Assembly (NCBI GenBank): GCA_017635095.1
Contig: JAGBMA010000224.1
Coordinates: 1-32,668 of the forward strand
Direction of reading: 5' to 3'
From: Ruminiclostridium sp.
GTDB lineage: Bacteria > Bacillota > Clostridia > Oscillospirales > Ruminococcaceae
DNA length: 32,668 nt
In this document: positions 17,189 to 24,045 of the stretch, piece after piece
How positions within the stretch are numbered: the first letter of the stretch is position 1
Layout: every line of letters begins with the position of its first letter
Position numbers and translations under genes: made by a program
The notes under the pieces: generated by a model
What the model saw: the letters and a program-made list of their open reading frames with translations, nothing else
The model's database searches: none
Told to the model about the DNA's origin: nothing

Positions 17189-17371
17189 TGCGACATAACA
17201 CATTTGAATATCAGTAAAATATGGCAGACATATTTTGTTCTATAAATGCCACTTTACCTCGGTAAAGGTGCAGGCTTTTTCGTGTGTATTTATAGGACGA
17301 AAAATGTGTTGTGTCGCAGCAATTCAGGCTTGTATTTTTACGGTGCGCGGCTTGAATTGCCGCGCATTTTT
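17189..17371 (+). promoter_or_regulatory. Riboswitch-like structured leader with antiterminator and terminator
   Basis: A 17-bp closing stem joins TGCGACATAACACATTT (17189-17205) to 17302-17318, with one G-U. Inside are a hairpin AAAATATG/CATATTTT (17216-17236) and an 11-bp stem 17237-17247/17288-17298 that holds a further hairpin TTTACC/GGTAAA (about 17251-17269). Immediately after, GCAATTCAGGC (17319-17329) can pair with GCTTGAATTGC (17350-17360). That pairing excludes the terminator TGCGCGGC/GCCGCGCA (17344-17366) with its T5 run. This is a receptor-plus-switch layout. By eye it does not match the conserved cores of the purine, c-di-GMP-I, cobalamin or T-box classes. A small inverted-repeat element is the alternative. 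Confidence 0.6.
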
Positions 17372-17411
17372 GATTGTGCAGATTTTGCGTGCCGTGGAAA
17401 GGGAATATAAT

Positions 17412-18569
17412 ATGAAAAAAGTCAGAAAAATATTGTCGCTCTTGCTTGTCGGAGTGGTAGCGATAACGTCGCTTGTATGCGGAGGTGTGACAGCGGGAGC
17501 AGAGTCGAACCCGAATTACTGGATAAACGGAGTGAACGGATTCTACGATAATTATTACACTGTATTTCTGGACGGCATCACTCAGGAAGAAATGAGCGCT
17601 GTGGTCAAAAGTATGCAGACGGCAAATAGTATGCAGGTGACAAATATAAGAGGTGGAGTACATATCATATTCAAAGACCACGAGTTGGTCGCAGTTTTGT
17701 CTGTGAATGAAAATAATGAGATAACGGGAACCGCCACTGCATTTAGCGGTGGAAACCAAACGGATATTGCTTTTTGGCATATTTATCTTACCGCGAATGA
17801 CGGCTTGACGCCGATTTCGACCACAGATGATATGCCCGACAACGGCACATACTGCATAGGCTTTTCCTTCGACATGAATGACAGCAAACAGAAACAGATG
17901 ATAGAAAAGCTCCAAAAGTATGAAATAGCGGATAAGGCGGGCTTTGGACTTGTTGTAGCCAATGAGGAGCCCGGAAGTGTGACATACGTAGGTACATACG
18001 GTGGAGCGTGGAATATTGGCGGTTTCTTTACCATAAACGTCCCTGCATATATGGACGCTGATTCCGAAACCACTTCAAAGGACATCTCCTCGCTCTCTTT
18101 CTCCTCTGTTTCCTCCAAAGCATACACCGGCAAATCCCTTAAACCCGCTGTTACCGTTAAAGACGGCACCAAGACCCTTGTAAAAGGGACCGACTACACC
18201 CTTTCCTACAAAAACAACAAAAACATAGGCACTGCAACAGTAACTATAACCGGAAAAGGCAGTTACACCGGCACCAAGGATATCACATTCAGGATCGTTC
18301 CTGCAGCGACCACTCTTACTGCAAAAAAATCGGGCAGCAAATACGCTCTTTCATGGAAAAAGGTAAGCGGCATAACAAAGTATCAGATACAGTACTCGAC
18401 CGACAGCGGCAAGACATTCAAGTCTGCGGGAACTGTGGCTGCATCAAAGACAAGCGCTGCTTTAAAACTTGATACAAGCAAGTCTTATACATTCAGAATA
18501 CGCTCATACAAGACGGTTGACGGAAAGAAGTATTACAGCAGCTGGTCAAAGGCAGTAACGGTAAAATAA
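17412..18569 (+). CDS. Secreted protein with Ig-like and fibronectin type III domains
   Basis: A 385-residue exported protein. Residues 1-30 are a Sec signal peptide (positive start, hydrophobic core, likely cut after TAGA); the SLVCGG stretch lacks a lipobox. Residues about 31-215 form a domain I do not recognise. Then comes a bacterial Ig-like repeat (about 225-295; AYTGKSLKPAVTVKDGTKTL, ending in GTKDITF) and an FN3 domain (about 300-385, with YQIQYSTDSGKTF, SYTFRIRSYK). Such tails are frequent on surface and polysaccharide-associated proteins of ruminococci, but no enzyme motif, dockerin or sortase signal is visible. The reading open from 17235 runs through the leader structures and is not used; the ATG at 17412 has AAAGGG upstream. 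Expression is probably set by the leader at 17189-17371. Confidence 0.82.
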   Translation: MKKVRKILSLLLVGVVAITSLVCGGVTAGAESNPNYWINGVNGFYDNYYTVFLDGITQEEMSAVVKSMQTANSMQVTNIRGGVHIIFKDHELVAVLSVNENNEITGTATAFSGGNQTDIAFWHIYLTANDGLTPISTTDDMPDNGTYCIGFSFDMNDSKQKQMIEKLQKYEIADKAGFGLVVANEEPGSVTYVGTYGGAWNIGGFFTINVPAYMDADSETTSKDISSLSFSSVSSKAYTGKSLKPAVTVKDGTKTLVKGTDYTLSYKNNKNIGTATVTITGKGSYTGTKDITFRIVPAATTLTAKKSGSKYALSWKKVSGITKYQIQYSTDSGKTFKSAGTVAASKTSAALKLDTSKSYTFRIRSYKTVDGKKYYSSWSKAVTVK

Positions 18570-18605
18570 CCAAAAGCCCCACATTCCCACAAAAAACAGC
18601 ATCAA

Positions 18606-18655
18606 ATCCCCCGAATTTTGTTAAATTTTACAAAAATCGGGGGATATTTTTTATT
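18606..18655 (+). terminator. Terminator after the secreted protein
   Basis: A 16-bp stem, ATCCCCCGAATTTTGT (18606-18621) with ACAAAAATCGGGGGAT (18630-18645), 15 positions paired, followed by ATTTTTTATTTC. Confidence 0.92.
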
Positions 18656-18664
18656 TCTTCGATA

Positions 18665-18693
18665 TTGAAAAATCGGGGCTGATGTGATATACT
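18665..18693 (+). promoter_or_regulatory. Promoter for the phosphoribosyltransferase-like gene
   Basis: TTGAAA (18665-18670), 17 bases, TATACT (18688-18693). The leader is about 110 bases. Confidence 0.75.
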
Positions 18694-18808
18694 AAAGTGT
18701 GAGAAAGCCACACGTTCTATCGCAAGGACGCGATAAAGAAGTTTTCCAAAGGCGTGCATGATGCGTGCATATAAAGAAAACTTCGAGACAGGAAAACGGA
18801 GGTCATAT

Positions 18809-19447
18809 ATGGAAAGCAGAAAACAGCTCATAAGCATGAAAGGCAACAAGAAAGTGCACATGGGTATTATCCCCGGTCATTTTGCCACAAACCACTCTCA
18901 CATCAACTATTATGTTGACCTTAACTCCATAAAGACGAGTTTCAGAATGTCCCGCGAGACCGCAAAGATGATCGCGGAGAGATATGCCACCACCCAGATC
19001 GACACCATAATCTGTGTCGAAGGTACCGAGACGCTCGGCGCTTTCCTTGCGCAGGAGCTTGCAGATGCAAACGTGGCTTCTGTCAATTCCGGCAAGGATA
19101 TCGACATTCTCACTCCCGAGATCAACTCCAATGGTCAGATAATCTTCCGTGATGATGCACAGAAAAAGATCTGGAACAAGCCCGTTCTTCTTCTCATCTC
19201 CTCTGCATCTACCGGCTGGTCGATAGAGAGATTCGCACGCTGCCTCGATTACTATAACGGCAAGCTCGTCGGCGCCTGCGCTCTGTTCAGCGCTATCGAC
19301 GAGATCATAGGCATAAAGGTCGAGGCTCTGTTCACTCCCAAGGATATCCCGGATTACAACACCTATCTTGCTGCGGACTGCCCGATGTGCAAGGCAAAGC
19401 AGAAGATCGACGCACTTGTAAACGCGTTCGGTTACTCGAAACTCTGA
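18809..19447 (+). CDS. Orotate-phosphoribosyltransferase-like protein with a degenerate PRPP loop
   Basis: A 212-residue protein with the type I phosphoribosyltransferase fold pattern: ICVEGTETLGAFLAQEL (about 68-84) in the place of the pyrophosphate-contact loop, and LLISSASTGWSIERF (128-142) in the place of the PRPP-binding loop. In active enzymes that loop carries two acidic residues before the S/G-T-G turn (VDDVxTTG); here both are serine (SS at 131-132), which questions PRPP binding or catalysis. A C-terminal CPMC pair (191-194) could bind metal. It may be a non-enzymatic regulator or a divergent enzyme. The ATG at 18809 has GGAGG eight bases upstream, preferred over 18758. It is a single-gene unit, without pyrimidine genes beside it. 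Confidence 0.75.
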   Translation: MESRKQLISMKGNKKVHMGIIPGHFATNHSHINYYVDLNSIKTSFRMSRETAKMIAERYATTQIDTIICVEGTETLGAFLAQELADANVASVNSGKDIDILTPEINSNGQIIFRDDAQKKIWNKPVLLLISSASTGWSIERFARCLDYYNGKLVGACALFSAIDEIIGIKVEALFTPKDIPDYNTYLAADCPMCKAKQKIDALVNAFGYSKL

Positions 19448-19461
19448 TAATTGCAGTAAAA

Positions 19462-19564
19462 ACCCCGTCTGTATCTCGAAGGTTTCTTTTTATACGCGCA
19501 TCGTGCGCGTCTTTGGAAACCTTCTGTACGACATCCTGTCGTCTGCAGGCGGGGTCTTTTTTAT
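19462..19564. terminator. Branched bidirectional terminator (three-way junction)
   Basis: An outer stem ACCCCGTCTG (19462-19471)/CAGGCGGGGT (19546-19555) encloses two arms: GAAGGTTTC/GAAACCTTC (19478-19486, 19516-19524) capped by ACGCGCA/TGCGCGT, and ACGACA/TGTCGT (19528-19542). The plus strand continues into CTTTTTTATT; the minus strand continues into TTTTTACTG. It separates the converging PRTase-like gene and flagellar operon. Confidence 0.8.
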
Positions 19565-20013
19565 TCTGCGTGTGCTTTTCTCCAGTCCGAATTCGAGACG
19601 AACTCCTCTATGAACTGCTCATTCTCTTTCTGCTCTGCGGCTTTGTAGTCCTCAAGCTGGTGCTCTTCGAGCTTTTCGAGTTTCGACACTTCTTTCGTCG
19701 CGTCGATTACAGCCTGGAGCTGCTGCTCGATCTTGCGGTTCTGCATAAGTATCTGGTGGCGCTTCATGTGAAGCTCCTGCTGTTTGTTGTTGATATAACG
19801 CTTATGAACAGCGATATCGTTCGCCGTTGTTCCTTTTTTGTAGAGCTCCATAAGCTCACGGTTGAGCCGCGCTATATCTTCGAGTATCTGCTGGAGCTCG
19901 GATTCAAGCTCCCGGAGTTCCGCGCGAAGCTCGGCAAGTGTACCTTTCTCGGTGTCGAGGGTCTGCTCGCGGAATTCTTTCAGTCTCTGAAGCGTAAACA
20001 CGAACTTCTTCAC
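19561..20013 (-). CDS. fliJ: Flagellar export chaperone-like protein FliJ
   Basis: A 150-residue, almost entirely helical coiled-coil protein, as expected of FliJ, the central stalk of the flagellar type III export ATPase that links the FliI hexamer to the FlhA gate. It begins MKKFVFTLQRLKEFREQ, the family-typical N-terminus, and shows heptad-rich charge patterns through residues 15-130. The start codon is GTG with AAGGGGG seven bases upstream. It is the last gene of the operon: its stop lies at the edge of a strong branched terminator, so fliK and flgD, which often follow in Bacillota, are elsewhere. Identification rests on the N-terminus, coiled coil and position after fliI. Confidence 0.9.
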   Translation of the reverse strand: MKKFVFTLQRLKEFREQTLDTEKGTLAELRAELRELESELQQILEDIARLNRELMELYKKGTTANDIAVHKRYINNKQQELHMKRHQILMQNRKIEQQLQAVIDATKEVSKLEKLEEHQLEDYKAAEQKENEQFIEEFVSNSDWRKAHAE

Positions 20014-20059
20014 TTACAGACCCCCTTACCCTGAACGCTGCTGCAGTTGATCCACTTCA

Positions 20060-21364
20060 TCAGTTCACTGCTTCTTTCAGCAGTCTTATCGTTTCATCGA
20101 GCGAAAAGCTCTCATCGGTTCGCTGGCACAGGAACCCGTTGATCTTGTCGATCTTGCTCACCGCCTCGTCAAGGCGCGGATTCGTTCCCGCCTTGTACGC
20201 GCCGATAGAGATAAGGTCGATGTTGGCATTGTAAAGAGCCTGCAGGTTACGGAGCTTGCTTGCCGCGGCCTTATGCTCCTCGTCACATATCATCGACATA
20301 AGTCGGGAAACGCTTACGGAGATGTCAATAGCTGGGTAGTGGTTCTGTGCGGCGATCTTTCTTGAAAGCACGATATGACCGTCGATGATACCGCGGACGG
20401 TATCTGCTATCGGCTCGTTGGTGTCGTCGCCCTCAACGAGAACAGCGTAAATGCCGGTGATGCTGCCCTTTTCAAAGCAGCCTGCACGTTCGAGCAGTTT
20501 CGGCATCTGTGCATAGATAGACGGGGTATATCCTCGTGCGATAGGCGGCTCGCCTATTGACAGCCCGACCTCGCGGTTCGCCATTGCAAAACGCGTCAGA
20601 TTGTCCATCATCAGGAGCACGTCTTTGCCCTGTGACATAAAGTACTCCGCAACAGCTGTTGCTGTCATGGGGCATTTGTATCTCATCATAGCCGGCTGGT
20701 CGGAGGTGGCTACTACCACGACCGAACGAGCCATTCCCTCATCGCCAAGGTCATTCTCTATGAACTCACGGACTTCTCTGCCACGCTCGCCCACAAGGGC
20801 GATAACATTGATATCCGCCTTTACCTTACGGGCGATCATACCCATGAGTGTGGACTTACCGACGCCGGAGCCTGCAAAAATACCGATACGCTGGCCCTTA
20901 CCGAGGGTAAGGATACCGTCGATAGCCTTTACGCCAAGCTCGATAGGCTCCGCTATTTTCGGTCGGGTGAGGGGATTTACCGGAACTCCGGAGATAGAGA
21001 TGCTTCCGGTATAGTTTATCTCGCCCTTTCCGTCGATAGGCTCACCGATCGCATTTATTATACGCCCGATCATAGCTTCGCCGGTCTTTACGCGGAGTTT
21101 ATCTCCCGTGTTGTCAACAATACTTCCCGGGCCAATGCCCTCGATGTCGGTATATGGCATGAGCAGCACTTTTTCCGACTGGAAGCCTACTACTTCGGCA
21201 TATATGAAGCTCTGCATATCCTTGGAGTATATACGGCAGATGTCGCCGATATTGCATTCCGGACCCGACGATTCGATGGTCATTCCGACGATCTTCTCTA
21301 TCTTGCCCATATAGCGGTACATATCAATGCCGCCGATCTCGGAACGGAATCCCCGAAGATCCAT
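20060..21364 (-). CDS. fliI: Flagellum-specific export ATPase FliI
   Basis: A 434-residue FliI, the hexameric ATPase of the flagellar protein export apparatus at the cytoplasmic side of the basal body. The F1-beta-like catalytic domain shows Walker A GSGVGKST (165-172), ALVGERGREVREF, Walker B LLMMDNLTRFA and the family signature PPIARGYTPSIYAQMP. The N-terminal barrel begins near residue 18. A longer reading to 21409 lacks a ribosome site; the ATG at 21364 has AAGGAG nine bases upstream and gives the usual length of 435-440. It follows fliH after about 90 bases and precedes fliJ by 46. Confidence 0.97.
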   Translation of the reverse strand: MDLRGFRSEIGGIDMYRYMGKIEKIVGMTIESSGPECNIGDICRIYSKDMQSFIYAEVVGFQSEKVLLMPYTDIEGIGPGSIVDNTGDKLRVKTGEAMIGRIINAIGEPIDGKGEINYTGSISISGVPVNPLTRPKIAEPIELGVKAIDGILTLGKGQRIGIFAGSGVGKSTLMGMIARKVKADINVIALVGERGREVREFIENDLGDEGMARSVVVVATSDQPAMMRYKCPMTATAVAEYFMSQGKDVLLMMDNLTRFAMANREVGLSIGEPPIARGYTPSIYAQMPKLLERAGCFEKGSITGIYAVLVEGDDTNEPIADTVRGIIDGHIVLSRKIAAQNHYPAIDISVSVSRLMSMICDEEHKAAASKLRNLQALYNANIDLISIGAYKAGTNPRLDEAVSKIDKINGFLCQRTDESFSLDETIRLLKEAVN

Positions 21365-21457
21365 AGATATTGTCTCCTTTATGTTATAATAGTACTGCCC
21401 CGCTGTCACCGGGTATGAAAACCCGCCGCAATGCAGTACGCTTCACGGCGGGAGCTA

Positions 21458-22681
21458 TCAGACTCTTTCCATCTGCTTTTCTATATCGTCATCGCCGCTG
21501 TCATCATCAAGACTTGCGGGATTTTTCGTTTCATATACTACTTTCGGTATAGCTGTATCATCATCGTCATCGAACACCTGCTCCGATGTTTCGGGTGCAG
21601 GCTCTTCTGTGCCGTCCTTTGATGCAGCCCTTCTTCTCCCGCCGCCGCGCTTGGGCTTCTGTGAAGCCTGACTTTCCTGAAGCATATCGGTGAGGTTCTT
21701 GTCACGGTACTTGCCTTTGCCGAGCTGCTCGACCATTTTGAGCTGAGTCATAACGCTTGCATCGGTTATCTCGGAGCCGTCGTCTATGAGCAGGGTGCCG
21801 GAGGGTGCGTCCTCCTGTATCTCGATCTCAACGTTGTCACAGTTCTTGAAAACGTCCTTGAGGAGTTGTTCATCTATCTCGGCTTCTTCGCTCACATCGA
21901 GCTTGGAAAGCGTTATCTTTACGTTTTTGCTGGTCTTGTACTTACGTCCCGCCTCGTGGATCATGCGGGTTATTATGCCCTTTTCCTTCTGGGCGAGAGC
22001 GCCGAGGGTAACGCGCTGGCAGATATCGAAGATAGTATCGAAAAGCTGACGCTCGTACTGCATCATTATCTCGTTCTTGTCCGCGGTGATCTGTTCTGCA
22101 AGGGATTTGAGCTCCACGAGAGTTTCCTTGCACTTTTTCAGAGCCTTGACATAACCGTCATCATAGCCCTTTTTCTGACCTTCCTCATAGCCGGCACGCT
22201 TTTCATTTTCCTTGAGCTTTTCAGCTTCGGACTTTGCGCTGTTAAGGATCTGTTCAGCCTCGCTTCTTGCGTCGAGAACGGTCTGCTGAGCTATTTCCTT
22301 GGTCTTATCGTATATCTCGGTGGCTTTCGATCTTGCACGGAGAACAAATTCCTCCGATTCCCGCTCGTACTTGTTGCGGATAGCTTCGTACTCGGCGATA
22401 AGCTTCTCACGTTCTACGCGGGCTTCTTCGGCGGATACCGAACCGCCTTCGTCTGCACTTTCCGCACCGCTCTGCTCATCGGCGGAGCTTTCTTCGGAAA
22501 GAAGCTTCTCTACTGCCGCGAGAGCCTTCGAGTTTCTGTCATTTCTCTGGGTTATCTCTTCGATCTTGTCTGCATTGGGACTCTTGCCGTAAACGGTCTT
22601 CATTACGGGCTCATCGGTGTCAAAGCTGTTGACATAGATATATCCCGTGCCGATACCGCCTTTTATAACACTGCCCGCCAT
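21458..22681 (-). CDS. fliH: Flagellar assembly protein FliH, with an acidic C-terminal extension
   Basis: A 407-residue FliH-type protein, the FliI-binding peripheral stalk of the export ATPase. A long helix (about 75-190) carries the family's run of small-residue repeats (GYEEGQKKGYDDGYVKA), followed by the FliI-binding C-terminal domain (about 195-335), with DASVMTQLKMVEQL at its end. It is much longer than the usual 230-280 residues. The excess is a charged N-terminal linker and a C-terminal tail of about 65 residues with a basic patch (KPKRGGGRRRA) then acidic clusters (DDDDD, DDDSGDDD). The ATG at 22681 has GGGGG eight bases upstream; the earlier in-frame start at 22726 has none. Name supported by sequence pattern and by position between fliG and fliI. 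Confidence 0.9.
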   Translation of the reverse strand: MAGSVIKGGIGTGYIYVNSFDTDEPVMKTVYGKSPNADKIEEITQRNDRNSKALAAVEKLLSEESSADEQSGAESADEGGSVSAEEARVEREKLIAEYEAIRNKYERESEEFVLRARSKATEIYDKTKEIAQQTVLDARSEAEQILNSAKSEAEKLKENEKRAGYEEGQKKGYDDGYVKALKKCKETLVELKSLAEQITADKNEIMMQYERQLFDTIFDICQRVTLGALAQKEKGIITRMIHEAGRKYKTSKNVKITLSKLDVSEEAEIDEQLLKDVFKNCDNVEIEIQEDAPSGTLLIDDGSEITDASVMTQLKMVEQLGKGKYRDKNLTDMLQESQASQKPKRGGGRRRAASKDGTEEPAPETSEQVFDDDDDTAIPKVVYETKNPASLDDDSGDDDIEKQMERV

Positions 22682-22762
22682 TACGACAACCCCCTTTGCG
22701 GTGATAGTGAAGATAGAAACGCACACGCCGCCGATATTTATGCTGCGTCACGCATTCCCGCG

Positions 22763-23797
22763 TTATGCGATGATCTCGTCCTCTCCGCCCTTGGAGATAG
22801 TGAGCTTGCCTTCGTCCTCAAGACGGCGGATAATTGCAACGATACGCTGCTGTGCTTCTTCAACGTCACGCATACGGACATTATGCAGATACTCGACATC
22901 GGTCTGAGTGGATTCCTTGTTTCTCGAAGACATATTCGCGTAGATAACTTCCGCGACTTCGGGTGTGGAACCCTTGATTGCGACTGCGAGATCTTTCGGA
23001 TCGACTTCGGTAATGAACGCCTGAATTGACATGGAGTCGAGGTTGACGATGTCCTCGAATACGAACATTCGGGAACGGATATCGTCCGCGAGTTTCGGGT
23101 CGCGGAGATTGAGTTCGTCGAAAATATATTTTTCTGTGGAACGGTCCACCTTGTTGAGAACATCTGCTATGTAGTTGATACCGCCGACTTCCATATTCTC
23201 GGTGGTAACAATGTTTGCGAACTTCTTTTCGAGGGTGGATTCAAGGCTCTTGACCACGTCCGGCGATGCGGATTCCATTTTCGCTATACGCTCAACGACC
23301 TCTATGCGCATTTCTTTCGGGAGCTCGGCGAGGATAGCCGAAGCCTGGTCGCTGCGGGCGTAGGAAAGAATGAGCGCTATTGTCTGCGGGTGTTCGTTCT
23401 GAACGATAGCGAGGAGGTTTTTATAGTCTGCCTTGCGCACAAAAGCGAAGGACTTGGATTTGAGCTGTTTTGTGATCTTGTCGAAGAGGGAAGATGCCGC
23501 CTGGGGTCCGAATGCTTTTTCGAGTATCTCGCGGGCATACTCCACGCCGCCCTCGGAGATGACCTTCTGGGTAAGGCACACCTCGTAGAAGTCGTTCAGA
23601 ACGTCCGTAACAACTTCCACCGGCCAGTAATCCATTTTTGCAACTTCGAGAGTAAGACGTTCTATCTCCTCGTCAGAAAAGAACTTGAACACACGGGAAG
23701 CGTTTTCCGAACCGATAGCCGATATTACCATAGCGGCTTTCTGCATCATATTTATGTCATTGGCAGTCTGTGGTGCCTGCTGCTGTTGTTCAGCCAT
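22763..23797 (-). CDS. fliG: Flagellar motor switch protein FliG
   Basis: A 344-residue FliG, the rotor protein that binds the MS ring through its N-terminal domain and meets the stator through its C-terminal domain. Visible are the N-terminal domain (15-105), the EHPQTIALIL motif (135-144), the middle armadillo domain, and the C-terminal torque domain. Against the Escherichia coli protein as I recall it, the charged ridge is largely kept (Lys in AIKG, Arg in NMSSR, one Asp, and a later Arg), with Thr where E. coli has Asp288. The ATG has an AGGGG ribosome site upstream. Just upstream is a small gene encoding a second copy of the FliF tail that binds FliG. Confidence 0.97.
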   Translation of the reverse strand: MAEQQQQAPQTANDINMMQKAAMVISAIGSENASRVFKFFSDEEIERLTLEVAKMDYWPVEVVTDVLNDFYEVCLTQKVISEGGVEYAREILEKAFGPQAASSLFDKITKQLKSKSFAFVRKADYKNLLAIVQNEHPQTIALILSYARSDQASAILAELPKEMRIEVVERIAKMESASPDVVKSLESTLEKKFANIVTTENMEVGGINYIADVLNKVDRSTEKYIFDELNLRDPKLADDIRSRMFVFEDIVNLDSMSIQAFITEVDPKDLAVAIKGSTPEVAEVIYANMSSRNKESTQTDVEYLHNVRMRDVEEAQQRIVAIIRRLEDEGKLTISKGGEDEIIA

Positions 23798-23841
23798 TCG
23801 TAAGATCCCCTTTCATAACGTTCCCCCGGCGGATCGCGGGG

Positions 23842-24015
23842 TCATTCTCCGCTGTTGATCCACGAGCGTATGAGCTGCGCAACGACCTCGGGCTGCAGAT
23901 TAGAGAAATCACTTATCTCTTTTCTCAGCAGATCGTCCTTCGAGTCCTTTTCCTTTTCGGTAAGGCTCTTTATCTCAAAGACGCGGTCGTCATTGTCATT
24001 ATATCGTCTGTCCAT
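23842..24015 (-). CDS. 57-residue stand-alone FliF C-terminal-tail protein
   Basis: An unlisted small gene between fliF and fliG. Its product (MDRRYNDNDDRVFEIKSLTE... ending AQLIRSWINSGE) aligns with the last 46 residues of FliF in the window: 25 of 45 compared positions are identical by eye, including FEI-SL, LL-KEI-DFS, PE-VAQLIR-W. That part of FliF is the helix pair that inserts into the FliG N-terminal domain. The protein has no membrane segment, so it would be a soluble FliG-docking peptide. ATG at 24015 has AAGGA ten bases upstream; it starts 30 bases after the fliF stop and ends 44 before the fliG start, like a true operon member. Many differences from the fliF 3' end are at third codon positions, suggesting selection on protein. 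A decaying duplication is the alternative. Confidence 0.8.
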   Translation of the reverse strand: MDRRYNDNDDRVFEIKSLTEKEKDSKDDLLRKEISDFSNLQPEVVAQLIRSWINSGE

Positions 24016-24045
24016 AAAAGATATGTCCTTATATCATGAGCGGGA

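Noticed and set aside
17189-17318. MITE with 17-bp terminal inverted repeats
   Set aside because: Not excluded, but no target-site duplication is seen, the start of transcription falls at the stem, and an antiterminator/terminator pair follows directly, so a regulatory leader is preferred.
17235-17411. N-terminal extension of the secreted protein from 17235
   Set aside because: It would translate the leader helices and the terminator and bury the signal peptide 59 residues inside.
21866-23029. 387-codon plus-strand frame
   Set aside because: Spans the complements of fliH and fliG, including their intergenic gap; phenylalanine/leucine-rich shadow.
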